DNA of 34,625 nucleotides from Lachnospiraceae bacterium (GTDB taxonomy: Bacteria; Bacillota; Clostridia; Lachnospirales; Lachnospiraceae). The stretch spans positions 1-34,625 of the forward strand of contig JAFZZY010000051.1 in the NCBI GenBank assembly GCA_017615545.1. Direction: 5' to 3'. The notes beneath the pieces were generated by a model. That model was not told where the DNA came from. It made no database searches and worked only from the letters and a program-made list of their open reading frames with translations. The position numbers and the translations under genes were made by a program. Position 1 is the stretch's first letter, and each line of letters begins with the position of its first letter. Positions 24,074 through 32,011 of this stretch are shown one piece after another.

Positions 24074-25178
24074 TTGACGCTTTCTCCCACTTAGTATATA
24101 CCATGCCTGTCTCCGTCCACTGCGGAATGAGCTGCCGGCCCTGAAGCCTTATGGAATCCTCTCCAAAGAATTGCAGGATCGTGGGAATTCCCTCAACAAA
24201 GAATTCGTTCGGTGATCTTGATTCCAGGTGCCTCTGTACGCCCTCAGGGTCTTTCAGCACATTGTCCCGGATCGTGAACGATATCCCCAGGTCCGCATTT
24301 ACAAAAGTTCCGTTTGGTGCCTTATAAGCCGGGATTTCTACACGCGAGATCTCAAGGAGTCCCAGCATTTCGTCCTCGTAGGCTTTCCAGTCGTTTTGGG
24401 AAATCTCGATCTTTCGTTTGTCAAACTGCAGGACCTCAAACAGTGCTTCCGCATCCGCCGCATAATCCTTTAGGAAATCATAAAAAGCAGTGACATCCTT
24501 TTGCTTGTTTTGGTAATACGGTTCGCCTTGATCCCGCTCCCACGTGGACACCAGATCCTGCTCTCCACGCTGCTCCCTCATATATGCGATGGAGTCCTCG
24601 GTATGCTCGCGATACAAATAAATGAGCAAAGGAGCCAGCGGTTTTATGCACTCTGCTATCTTCCGAACGAAGGCCTCAAGCCTATCATAAGGCGCAGCCT
24701 TCAGTAGATAGGTGAAGATTTGATACTGAAACAAACTGCTGTCCAAAATGAAGATCGTGTCTTCCTCTTCCGCGGCTTTCTTAGCGAATGCTTCCCATTT
24801 TTCCAGGGCCTGAAGTTCATAACGATCCAGTTCGGTCGGAAAGGCATCATATTGCAAGAGTTCCTGATACCATGCCTGCTCCCCGGCGTCTTTCCATCTT
24901 CTGCTGACAGCGTCCTGATCGATCCCCACGGTCGTCTCCCGAAACTCTGCCACCTCATCCAAGAGTTCTGCGACCTCCGGATATTTCGCTTTGAAGTTCC
25001 GGTACTCTTCTTTTGTCATACAACTTTCCGTGAAAAACAAGACCGGATGCGGCTGCGAAACCTCATGGATCCAGTCCGCCTTCTTCCCATTGAAGATAAG
25101 CTGTTCATATAGTTTAAAGGAGTTCGTCGATTTGCCCGTTCCGGGGAGTCCCTCTAATATGATTAATCTATTCTTCAT
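24060..25178 (-). CDS. P-loop NTPase, thymidylate kinase/AAA-like
   Basis: A 372-residue protein with an N-terminal Walker A GLPGTGKST (10-18) just after IILE, an arrangement seen in nucleoside- and nucleotide-kinase-like P-loop proteins. IFILDSSLFQYQIF is the likely Walker B region and LLIYLYREHTEDSI the substrate lid area. The C-terminal ~100 residues form a separate small domain of unknown role. GAAGGA lies 6 bases before the ATG. It precedes and overlaps the intact MATE gene. Phosphorylation of a small molecule is plausible but not shown. Confidence 0.78.
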   Translation of the reverse strand: MKNRLIILEGLPGTGKSTNSFKLYEQLIFNGKKADWIHEVSQPHPVLFFTESCMTKEEYRNFKAKYPEVAELLDEVAEFRETTVGIDQDAVSRRWKDAGEQAWYQELLQYDAFPTELDRYELQALEKWEAFAKKAAEEEDTIFILDSSLFQYQIFTYLLKAAPYDRLEAFVRKIAECIKPLAPLLIYLYREHTEDSIAYMREQRGEQDLVSTWERDQGEPYYQNKQKDVTAFYDFLKDYAADAEALFEVLQFDKRKIEISQNDWKAYEDEMLGLLEISRVEIPAYKAPNGTFVNADLGISFTIRDNVLKDPEGVQRHLESRSPNEFFVEGIPTILQFFGEDSIRLQGRQLIPQWTETGMVYTKWEKASNGTK

Positions 25179-25195
25179 TTAGTCCTTCCGATCGA

Positions 25196-25669
25196 TCACA
25201 GTTCCTTCATCATGCACAAGGATTCCGGCATGGAAGCATACGGACCGTAATTCTCCATTTTGTTGAATCCTACTTTACGGTATACGTGGCACGATTCTTG
25301 CAGCAACTCTCCGGTTTCAAGGATCATCTTCTTATATCCCAGTTCTTTCGCCCACTCGATCAGTTCCAGGACCAGCTTAGTCCCTAATCCTTTGCCTTGG
25401 AATTCTTCCCTGACAAATACTCTTTTCAGCTCGGTTGCGTTGTCAATATCACCGTACTGATACTCTCTGATCGCGCCGGCGCCGGCGGCCTTTCCGTCCA
25501 CATATACAACTACTGCCTCTTTTATCTGGTCCAGCTGATTATACTGTGTATATTTATCTCGTTTGATAACTCTGCCTACCCGCCTGTCCAGGTCAATGTC
25601 TAATAACCGACTGTTCTCGATGAAGTCTTCGTTCGTTCCTGAACATCTTACAAACTCAATTTCATCCAT
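25196..25669 (-). CDS. GNAT-family N-acetyltransferase
   Basis: A 157-residue GNAT protein. Central [32 protein letters not shown] is the acetyl-CoA loop and helix, and [16 protein letters not shown] is the C-terminal motif. AAGGAGGT touches an ATG at 25675 and lies 6 bases before the one at 25669, which is therefore the likely start. It lies 17 bases before the P-loop NTPase gene. Acceptor unknown. Confidence 0.85.
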   Translation of the reverse strand: MDEIEFVRCSGTNEDFIENSRLLDIDLDRRVGRVIKRDKYTQYNQLDQIKEAVVVYVDGKAAGAGAIREYQYGDIDNATELKRVFVREEFQGKGLGTKLVLELIEWAKELGYKKMILETGELLQESCHVYRKVGFNKMENYGPYASMPESLCMMKEL

Positions 25670-25721
25670 AATCATACCTCCTTGCTAGTGAGTTCAAATG
25701 TATAATGCTGTTTTGTTTTTA

Positions 25722-25733
25722 GAACGATCGTTC
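25722..25733. promoter_or_regulatory. 12-base perfect palindrome, possible operator
   Basis: GAACGATCGTTC lies about 53 bases before the GNAT start at 25669, in the 141-base gap. It could be an operator for a dimeric repressor. No clear promoter overlaps it. Confidence 0.3.
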
Positions 25734-25810
25734 ATTTGACGGACACTTATACTCCATCTCAAAAGCATAGATCATTTAAATCCCTCGTATAGATATAGCG
25801 TTATGTTCCC

Positions 25811-26257
25811 TCATAGCTCTATTCTCATAGAGACTATTCCGTTTTCTTCTGATAATTCCTCAAAGCCCATCCGCTTATACAAGCCATATCCAACGCTCAT
25901 AACTTCCGGTTTTGTGGTAAATACCACCTCTATAAATCCAATCTCGGAAGCTTTATCCGTCATTGCTTTAAGCATTTTTCTGGCATAGCCTTTTCCTCTG
26001 TATTCCGGTTTGATAAACAGACGTTTTCCTTCACAGGTGGTGTCATCTATTTTTCTTATGGCAACACAGGCAACAGGTTTGTAACCTTCATATCCAACCA
26101 TTATAGCTCCACCGGAATAAAAGCCGGTCAGATCATTCAGTTCCTTGTCGAAAGAAACGAAGCAACTCTCCGCGCCTTTTATCTGCGAATACTCCAAAAA
26201 AAGAGTTTTTACCACTTCCGGTTCATAACACTCTCTAACTGTAAAATCATTCATCAT
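25811..26257 (-). CDS. GNAT-family N-acetyltransferase
   Basis: A 148-residue GNAT protein with GKRLFIKPEYRGKGYARKMLKAMTDKA (acetyl-CoA loop RGKGYA) and VGYGLYKRMGF near the end. AGGAGGAG lies about 8 bases before the ATG. The gap upstream (26258-26366) and downstream (25676-25810) hold no further genes; no convincing promoter was found in either. Substrate unknown. Confidence 0.87.
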   Translation of the reverse strand: MMNDFTVRECYEPEVVKTLFLEYSQIKGAESCFVSFDKELNDLTGFYSGGAIMVGYEGYKPVACVAIRKIDDTTCEGKRLFIKPEYRGKGYARKMLKAMTDKASEIGFIEVVFTTKPEVMSVGYGLYKRMGFEELSEENGIVSMRIEL

Positions 26258-26366
26258 TGTTCACTCCTCCTTCTTAAACCTGCATGTACTGGTACTAGTT
26301 CGTATACCCCTTCCATGATATATCAAATCCGCCATCCGGGTTTTGAAACTATCAACATCCAACACT

Positions 26367-26846
26367 TTAGAAATTATGCCAATCAGAGAAGGCCAGTTCT
26401 TCATCTATGACCGCATAGGCGCCGCACAGGATCGCGCAGTCAAAGTTATCCGAACATTGGAAAGAGATCTCTCCGTCATCCAGGCTGACATATTCGGGGA
26501 CAATGTTTGCAATGAAATGATCAAAGTTAAACATCGGGAAGAAGGATCTGAGGACGCTCTCTATGTGCCCTTTGGGAATGCAGCCGTCATTTGGTGTCTC
26601 AAGGTACGGAGAAAGACTGTAAAGTCCTTGCCTTACCGGATTATAGATCTCGGCGATATCCTCTTCGTTCCCATACAGCAGCTTCGTTTCATCAAACAAG
26701 CCGTCGATCACCATGAAGTTCAATTCGCAGTTATCCATATCCGTAAAAACCGGTAGTAAAAACTCACCATTTTCAAGGTAGATCTTCAGACCATCGTCTC
26801 TTTCACTTACACGCTTTTCTTTTGAATCCGTAGTATCACATGCCAT
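26367..26846 (-). CDS. Conserved hypothetical protein, in-frame-deleted paralogue (159 residues)
   Basis: A shortened copy of the 232-residue protein at 19981-20679. The first ~28 residues (MACDTTDSKEKRVSERDD..) and the last ~130 are retained; 73 codons (219 bases) are missing in frame. At the junction, copy B reads ..CTCACCATTTTC.. where the intact copy has similar TTCACCGT and TTACCAT sequences, so a short direct repeat can explain the loss. GGAG lies 8 bases before the ATG. The remainder is well conserved (DWHNF end), so it may still be functional. It is last in a minus-strand operon. Confidence 0.7.
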   Translation of the reverse strand: MACDTTDSKEKRVSERDDGLKIYLENGEFLLPVFTDMDNCELNFMVIDGLFDETKLLYGNEEDIAEIYNPVRQGLYSLSPYLETPNDGCIPKGHIESVLRSFFPMFNFDHFIANIVPEYVSLDDGEISFQCSDNFDCAILCGAYAVIDEELAFSDWHNF

Positions 26847-26866
26847 ACATATTCTCCGAAATCATT

Positions 26867-27892
26867 TTATAATCTCTTCTGGTACCACAAAAGGTCATAC
26901 CATCTGTCAAACTTCTTGCCAACGGCCTTCATATGAGCCACCTGCGTATACCCCATACGGGTATGGAACTTGCAACTGTCATGTGAAAGGTACTCGTCTT
27001 CCTCTTCACAAAAGGCTGCTCCGGCCAGCAAGTTTACGACGCCCTGCGCCCTTAGTCTTTTCTCTAACTCGCCGTAAAGAAGGGCTCCGGCTCCCATCCT
27101 GCGATACTCTTTATCAACGTAGATCGAGGTGGTCGCTGTCCAGTCATATGCTTGTCTTGCGCTGTATGCACCGGCGTAGGCATAGCCGATGATCTTGTCA
27201 TCCAACATGCAGACCAGATACGGGTATTTTGCCGTTGTCTTGATGATCCGCCCCCGGAATTCATCCACGGTCGGCGCGTCATATTCAAATGAAACCGCCG
27301 TGTTCAGAACATAGTAAGCGTAGATCTGAACGAGTCTATCTGCATCGTCAGGGCATGCCTCCCGTAACCACAGGGCATGACCCGACTTGTCCTCTGTTTT
27401 CTTCATAACCATATTGATCCTATCCCACTCCTCTCCATTATGGGAAAATGCTTTTTCCTGTCTTTGTCTTTCTGTAAAGCCGACACTTTTATAGCATTTT
27501 CCGGCTCGTTCATTTGCCGAAAAGACCATCAACTGGACCGCAGATGCGCCGGTCTCGTCAAAAGCATACTGCACGGCATGACGGATCATTTCCCTTCCCA
27601 GACCCTTTCCGCGGCGGGCAGGGTCCACCATCACGAATTTCAGCATGCCTTCTCCTGTATCCTTGTTGATGGAATAACAGAAGAAGCCTTCGAGTTTTCC
27701 GTCCTCATCCGTAGCAACAAACGCCCTGTCTCCGCATCTTTCAGCGATATCATCCAGCAGTTGACGGAAGGACTCCTTCTGAAGAGGGAACGATGTCCTG
27801 TTCGCGCACCACATCGCGTGCGTTCTTTCATCCGTGATCCAATCCTTCAAGATCGGGAAGTCTTTATCTTCGATATATTCTCGTATTTTCAT
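26867..27892 (-). CDS. Double-domain GNAT acetyltransferase (GNAT-GNAT fusion)
   Basis: A 341-residue protein with two GNAT domains. Domain 1 (about 1-165) has FVMVDPARRGKGLGREMIRHAVQYAFDE and AGKCYKSVGF. Domain 2 (about 172-341) resembles phosphinothricin/methionine-sulfoximine acetyltransferases (VSFEYDAPTVDEF, IGYAYAGAYSARQAYDW, IYVDKEYRRMGAGALLY). GGGAG lies 7 bases before the ATG. It belongs to the operon descending from 30054. In the second copy of this block (near 20.7 kb) no equivalent is present. Confidence 0.85.
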   Translation of the reverse strand: MKIREYIEDKDFPILKDWITDERTHAMWCANRTSFPLQKESFRQLLDDIAERCGDRAFVATDEDGKLEGFFCYSINKDTGEGMLKFVMVDPARRGKGLGREMIRHAVQYAFDETGASAVQLMVFSANERAGKCYKSVGFTERQRQEKAFSHNGEEWDRINMVMKKTEDKSGHALWLREACPDDADRLVQIYAYYVLNTAVSFEYDAPTVDEFRGRIIKTTAKYPYLVCMLDDKIIGYAYAGAYSARQAYDWTATTSIYVDKEYRRMGAGALLYGELEKRLRAQGVVNLLAGAAFCEEEDEYLSHDSCKFHTRMGYTQVAHMKAVGKKFDRWYDLLWYQKRL

Positions 27893-27913
27893 CGCACATC
27901 TCCCTAGGAATTA

Positions 27914-28357
27914 TTACGGGTTCAAACAAGTCATTTTTTCGATAAAGCGTTCATCCACGTGCTTTAATGTCGGAACATGAATAAATACCGCTCTTCCCGA
28001 AAACCGGTCCAACATATGCCAATATGCCTCGTTACATAGATATGCTGTAGGGCTGTCCGATATCTCCACCGGCACTCCTACATCAGCCAATGCTTCTATT
28101 AACCTCTGAAGGTCTAAAGCCGACGCCCTCTCTGTCCCGTTTAATGACGCGATCTTTTCTATCCTCACGGAAGATGAAAGCGTTTTATCCACGCCAAACA
28201 TCACTACGCAGTCATATGCACCTCGGAGGGAAGCAATGTCTCTGCGAAGTCCCGCAAAGGAATTGGTAAGGAGCAAGTGTTGGAGCGATAACCGCTCCGC
28301 CAACACTCCTGACGTATTATTTTTTCCTTTAAAACCGACAAATAACACGTTTTTCAT
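27914..28357 (-). CDS. Pyroglutamyl-peptidase I-like (C15) protein, short form
   Basis: A 147-residue protein starting MKNVLFVGFKGKNNTSG. It keeps the three C15 landmarks: SVRIEKIA (catalytic Glu), EISDSPTAYLCNE (catalytic Cys in YLCN) and FIHVPTLK (catalytic His). Known pyroglutamyl peptidases are about 200-215 residues, so about a quarter is missing, mainly before the Glu motif. In the Cys motif Pro-Thr replaces the usual Ala-Gly. The GGAGAATGAG site favours the ATG at 28357 over one at 28369. Enzyme activity on pyroglutamyl peptides is uncertain. A degraded copy lies at 20750-20916. Confidence 0.75.
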   Translation of the reverse strand: MKNVLFVGFKGKNNTSGVLAERLSLQHLLLTNSFAGLRRDIASLRGAYDCVVMFGVDKTLSSSVRIEKIASLNGTERASALDLQRLIEALADVGVPVEISDSPTAYLCNEAYWHMLDRFSGRAVFIHVPTLKHVDERFIEKMTCLNP

Positions 28358-28387
28358 CTCATTCTCCATATGATCGATCGGAAGTTT

Positions 28388-28942
28388 TCAATCTTCGATC
28401 CTTATGATCGAACCCGGCCTGGGTTCTTCAACGATATTCCAGTGGTCATCGTGGGACCTGGAATCGCTGATCTCGATGAAGCATAGATTTTCCCGGTCAT
28501 AATCCCAATGCGGGATAACAAACCAGACATTCATCAGCTTGACATATCTCTGTACTCGATTTTCCCATACTTCCTGCGGGAACCCATACTTCATATTCCG
28601 CAAAAAACTCTCAAAGCCCGGAAGTCTCGGATCATCGATCGTATTGTAGTCGTAATGCCTTCGCTCGATATAGAGCCAGTTACCGTTTTCCACGTGATCC
28701 CTGTACCAGCGCCAGATCTTGGTTTTATCGACCTTTCCTACAAAATGGCAGATCGTTTCCAACTGCCACCATCTTAAGTCTTCCTCGTCTTTTGCTTCAT
28801 AAACGACATGATCCGGTTCCCCGCGTTCTCCGTAGGACATCACTTTCAGCCCATCCAGATACAGGCCCGAAAAATGATCTAAGTCTTCATCCCGGACGTC
28901 TTCCGGAAGATGCGCCCGTATCCATTTTTCATCTAATTTCAT
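28388..28942 (-). CDS. Hypothetical protein, 184 residues
   Basis: Unrecognised, aromatic-rich soluble protein (many Trp, Tyr and His). It has ERGEPDHVVYEAKDEEDLRWWQLETIC and a middle helix VDKTKIWRWYRDHVENGNW. The 'DL.WW.L..I' pattern faintly recalls the Imm63-type immunity family, but I would not assign it. An AAAGGAG site lies 11 bases before the ATG, a rather long spacing. It lies 30 bases before the C15-like gene and 31 behind the flavoprotein gene. Confidence 0.6.
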   Translation of the reverse strand: MKLDEKWIRAHLPEDVRDEDLDHFSGLYLDGLKVMSYGERGEPDHVVYEAKDEEDLRWWQLETICHFVGKVDKTKIWRWYRDHVENGNWLYIERRHYDYNTIDDPRLPGFESFLRNMKYGFPQEVWENRVQRYVKLMNVWFVIPHWDYDRENLCFIEISDSRSHDDHWNIVEEPRPGSIIRIED

Positions 28943-28973
28943 CCGTCGTTTATCTCCTTTGGATCAGAAAGTC

Positions 28974-29513
28974 TCAAATTTTCGCGCAGAATTCTTTTAT
29001 CTCCTGCGTTCTCGGTTCAACGTTTTCCTTGTATTCAACGGATGTGAGCCCCAGCCCGCCGCAGCATTCCACTTCCAAATGTCCGTAGAAATGTTCGATG
29101 GTCCCGATGATTCTGTTGCACTCGGCGATATTGGGGCCGGTACGGAGGGCGATGGCGTAGCCTTTCTTCCCGGACGGGATCGTCTTATGCGGTTCGTGCG
29201 TATTGCACCAGGGTGTGCAGCGGTCAATGAACGCCTTAAACTGCCCCGGGACATCCGCCCAGTAGGAGGGTGAAACGCATACGATCACATCGGCCAGTTC
29301 AAACTCTTTCATCAGGATGTCCACATCGTCCTGCCGAACGCACTCGGCAGTCACATGACATCTTCTGCATCCCTTGCAAAAGGAAAATGCATAGTCATCG
29401 ATACAAACGAACTTAACCTCATATCTGCCGGCCAATTCCTCCGAAACGATCCGGCCGATCTCTGCAGTAGCTCCTGTCCTGACCGGGCTACAGTTGATAA
29501 CCAATGCTCTCAT
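28974..29513 (-). CDS. Iron-sulfur flavoprotein-like NAD(P)H/FMN oxidoreductase
   Basis: A 179-residue flavodoxin-like protein. LVINCSPVRTGATAEIG near the N-terminus is the FMN-phosphate loop; VSPSYWADVPGQFKAFIDR is the typical second FMN region. Cysteines C46, C49, C52 and C58 form the compact CX2CX2CX5C motif of iron-sulfur flavoproteins (Isf type), which suggests a 4Fe-4S cluster beside FMN. GGAG lies 6 bases before the ATG at 29513; the longer frame to 29597 overlaps the GNAT gene and is not needed. Redox partner unknown. Confidence 0.83.
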   Translation of the reverse strand: MRALVINCSPVRTGATAEIGRIVSEELAGRYEVKFVCIDDYAFSFCKGCRRCHVTAECVRQDDVDILMKEFELADVIVCVSPSYWADVPGQFKAFIDRCTPWCNTHEPHKTIPSGKKGYAIALRTGPNIAECNRIIGTIEHFYGHLEVECCGGLGLTSVEYKENVEPRTQEIKEFCAKI

Positions 29514-29532
29514 ATATTCTCCTCTATCATTC

Positions 29533-30054
29533 TTATAAGATGCCTTCGAATAACTTGGCACGGTTCTTGCAACTGCCGTCCAGTTTTTCAAATTCACCGT
29601 ATCCGACGAAATGAAGGCCGCACTTCTCGATCACATGGCCGGATGCAGTGTTGGGTTCCACGTGGCTGCAGCAGAAATGCGTGATCCCGAACGTGGTTTT
29701 GGCAAATTCGATCATGGCCCGCGCCGCTTCTGTTGCATAGCCCTGACCCCAGCAATCATGTCGCAGGTTATAGCCGAAGCCCCAATAGCCCTCCTTTTTA
29801 CCCGGGCCAATGCTTCCGCTTCCGATCAGTTCTCCATCGGATAAGCGCACAAATCCAAAGTGGTACTCTCCGTTGAAAACCTCAATGGAGCGAAGCCACT
29901 CGAGCAATTTCTCTTTATCTGTGTATGTCGGATAGATCATATATCTGGCCACGCGCTCATCGCTGACCCACTTCCAGACAGCGTCTGCATCTTCCACCGT
30001 CATAGAACGAAGGAGTAAACGTTCCGTTTGAATCTCGTATTCATGTGCTCTCAT
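29533..30054 (-). CDS. GNAT acetyltransferase, RimJ/RimL-like
   Basis: A 173-residue Acetyltransf_3-type protein: IQTERLLLRSMTVEDADAVWKW, FGYNLRHDCWGQGYATEAARAMIEFA and ASGHVIEKCGLHFVGYGEFE. AAAGGA lies 9 bases before the ATG at 30054, whereas the ATG at 30075 has no ribosome site. It is the first gene behind a strong promoter (30101-30129), followed by flavoprotein, hypothetical, C15-like, GNAT-GNAT and hypothetical genes with gaps of 19-31 bases. Confidence 0.87.
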   Translation of the reverse strand: MRAHEYEIQTERLLLRSMTVEDADAVWKWVSDERVARYMIYPTYTDKEKLLEWLRSIEVFNGEYHFGFVRLSDGELIGSGSIGPGKKEGYWGFGYNLRHDCWGQGYATEAARAMIEFAKTTFGITHFCCSHVEPNTASGHVIEKCGLHFVGYGEFEKLDGSCKNRAKLFEGIL

Positions 30055-30100
30055 TTTCCATTCCTTTCTCGTCATTTACCGGTTAAAAACATCTTATAAA

Positions 30101-30129
30101 ATTATATCAAAACTCGCATATCTTGGCAA
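30101..30129 (-). promoter_or_regulatory. strong sigma-A promoter for the 30.0-26.4 kb operon
   Basis: Minus strand: -35 TTGCCA, 17-base spacer, perfect -10 TATAAT. Start near 30094; it precedes a GNAT gene heading a row of six closely spaced genes. Confidence 0.75.
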
Positions 30130-30162
30130 CAAGTGCGGGCATGTCGTAGGCATTCAGGTTAG

Positions 30163-30199
30163 AAAAAACCGGGGGTGTCCCTAAGTGACACTCCCGGGT
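30163..30199 (-). terminator. Rho-independent terminator of the malic enzyme gene
   Basis: On the minus strand an 11-base stem (CCGGGAGTGTC with GACACCCCCGG, one mismatch) is followed by six T. It lies 18 bases after the malic enzyme stop and separates it from the downstream GNAT promoter. Confidence 0.88.
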
Positions 30200-30216
30200 A
30201 TATTGTTTCAATCGTA

Positions 30217-31401
30217 TCAGCCTTTGTACTCGCAACGAGCCACGCCGCTCTTGATCGCTGCGGCACGTGCTGCAGCAGCCACTGCGTCTTTTACGCGGGG
30301 ATCGAAGGCTGCAGGCAGGATGTACGAGGGGCTCAACTCCTCGTCGCTTACCAGGCCGGCCAGCGCGTATGCTGCGGCGATCTTCATCTCATCGTTGATG
30401 TCAGATGCTCTGACATCCAAAGCACCACGGAAGATGCCGGGGAAGCAAAGAACGTTGTTCACCTGGTTCGGGTAGTCCGAACGGCCGGTGGATACAACAG
30501 CGGCGCCTGCCGCGATCGCCTCTTCGGGGAAGATCTCCGGAGTCGGGTTCGCGCATGCGAAAATGATAGGATCTTTTGCCATAGTGCGGATCATGTCGCC
30601 GGTCAGAGTTCCGGGAGCGGAAACTCCGATAAACACGTCTGCACCCTTAATAACATCGGCCAGTTTACCCTTCTCTTTGTTGAAATTGGTGATGGCCGCC
30701 ATTTCCTTCTTAATGTCGTTCAGGCCTTCACGTCCCTCATAGATGGCGCCCTGACGGTCCGTCATGATGACGTTCTTAAGACCCATGGACATAAGCAGTT
30801 TGATGATCGCGATGCCGGCAGCTCCTGCTCCGGATGTAACGATCTTGATGTCCTCGATCTTCTTGCCGACGACCTTAAGTGCATTGATCAGACCGGCTAA
30901 TGTAATTACGGCCGTTCCGTGCTGGTCATCGTGGAAGATCGGGATGTCACAACGCTCTTTCAGCTTCTTCTCGATCTCAAAGCATCTCGGAGCTGAGATA
31001 TCCTCCAGGTTTACGCCGCCGAAGCTTCCTGCAAGCAGGGCTACCGTATTCACGATATCGTCGACGTTCTTTGAACGGATGCAAAGCGGGAATGCATCAA
31101 CATCGCCGAAAGCCTTAAACAGAACGCATTTTCCCTCCATGACCGGCATGCCGGCTTCCGGACCGATATCGCCGAGGCCGAGGACTGCGGTTCCGTCAGT
31201 GACCACGGCTACGGTATTCCAACGTCTGGTCAATTCATAACTCTTATTGATGTCGTCCCGGATCTCCAGGCACGGCTGGGCTACGCCCGGTGTATATGCG
31301 AGGCTGAGCGCCTCCTTTGAATCCACGGCCGCTCTGGCTGTGACCTCGATCTTTCCCTTCAGCTGGTAATGCATCTTCAGCGATTCTGCTGCGTAATCCA
31401 T
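30217..31401 (-). CDS. NAD(P)-dependent malic enzyme (malate dehydrogenase, oxaloacetate-decarboxylating)
   Basis: A 394-residue malic enzyme of the short bacterial type; oxidatively decarboxylates malate to pyruvate. It shows SLAYTPGVAQPCLEI, VAVVTDGTAVLGLGDIGPEAGMPVMEGK, the metal-binding region IPIFHDDQHGTAVI, the cofactor-binding VTSGAGAAGIAI and ACANPTPEIFPEEA. AGGAGG lies 7-8 bases before the ATG at 31401; a frame extension to 31464 has no ribosome site. It has its own promoter and terminator, so it is a single-gene unit. NAD versus NADP preference cannot be read. Confidence 0.95.
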   Translation of the reverse strand: MDYAAESLKMHYQLKGKIEVTARAAVDSKEALSLAYTPGVAQPCLEIRDDINKSYELTRRWNTVAVVTDGTAVLGLGDIGPEAGMPVMEGKCVLFKAFGDVDAFPLCIRSKNVDDIVNTVALLAGSFGGVNLEDISAPRCFEIEKKLKERCDIPIFHDDQHGTAVITLAGLINALKVVGKKIEDIKIVTSGAGAAGIAIIKLLMSMGLKNVIMTDRQGAIYEGREGLNDIKKEMAAITNFNKEKGKLADVIKGADVFIGVSAPGTLTGDMIRTMAKDPIIFACANPTPEIFPEEAIAAGAAVVSTGRSDYPNQVNNVLCFPGIFRGALDVRASDINDEMKIAAAYALAGLVSDEELSPSYILPAAFDPRVKDAVAAAARAAAIKSGVARCEYKG

Positions 31402-31474
31402 GATCTGTCCTCCTGACAATGAATGTATTCTTTCTGCGGGGGGATGATCCCGCATATCGTTCATAATACGTTAC

Positions 31475-31503
31475 ATCATATCGCAAGTGCCGGAAAAAAT
31501 CAA
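31475..31503 (-). promoter_or_regulatory. sigma-A promoter for the malic enzyme gene
   Basis: Minus strand: -35 TTGATT, 17-base spacer, -10 TATGAT, with a leader of about 67 bases containing a short GCGGG/CCCGC inverted repeat. Confidence 0.6.
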
Positions 31504-31516
31504 GGATTTATCGCAT

Positions 31517-31554
31517 AAAAAAATGGGACGCGTTCCTAATGGAACACGTCCCAT
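31517..31554 (-). terminator. Rho-independent terminator after rplL
   Basis: On the minus strand a 14-base stem (arms 31523-31536 and 31541-31554, one G-U pair, loop of four) is followed by seven T. It closes the rplJ-rplL transcript 26 bases after the rplL stop. Confidence 0.92.
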
Positions 31555-31579
31555 ATATATGGTATCGTTAATCGAATGA

Positions 31580-31954
31580 TTACTTAAGAGTAACCTTAGC
31601 GCCGACTTCTTCAACCTTCTTCTTGATCTCTTCAGCCTCAGCCTTAGAAGCGCCTTCCTTCAGTACCTTCGGAGCAGCTTCTACAAGATCCTTAGCTTCC
31701 TTGAGGCCCAGACCGGTGATCTCACGAACGACCTTGATAACCTTAACCTTCTCAGCGCCAACCTCAGTGAGCTCAACGTCGAACTCGGTCTTCTCTTCCT
31801 CAGCTGCTGCAGCGGGGCCAGCTGCTGCTACAACTACACCTGCAGCTGCAGAAACACCGAACTCCTCTTCGCAAGCCTTTACTAACTCATTCAGTTCCAA
31901 TACAGATAACTCTTTAATTGCCTCGATAAACTCAGCAGTTGTTAACTTTGCCAT
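31580..31954 (-). CDS. rplL: Ribosomal protein L7/L12
   Basis: A 124-residue stalk protein of the large ribosomal subunit that recruits translation GTPases. It has the helical N-terminal dimerisation part ([19 protein letters not shown]), an Ala-rich hinge ([16 protein letters not shown]) and the conserved C-terminal domain ([22 protein letters not shown]). GGAGG lies 8 bases before the ATG. It lies 57 bases after rplJ, under the same promoter, and ends in a terminator rather than running into rpoB. Confidence 0.98.
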   Translation of the reverse strand: MAKLTTAEFIEAIKELSVLELNELVKACEEEFGVSAAAGVVVAAAGPAAAAEEEKTEFDVELTEVGAEKVKVIKVVREITGLGLKEAKDLVEAAPKVLKEGASKAEAEEIKKKVEEVGAKVTLK

Positions 31955-32011
31955 GATTAATCCTCCATCATAATTTAATTAATTGATAATTGTAATGTTG
32001 TCGCGAAACTA

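Noticed and set aside
26258..26366. Promoter for the GNAT gene at 25811-26257
   Set aside because: TTGATA and TATACG are present but with only 14 bases between them, too short for a sigma-A promoter; no other good pair seen.
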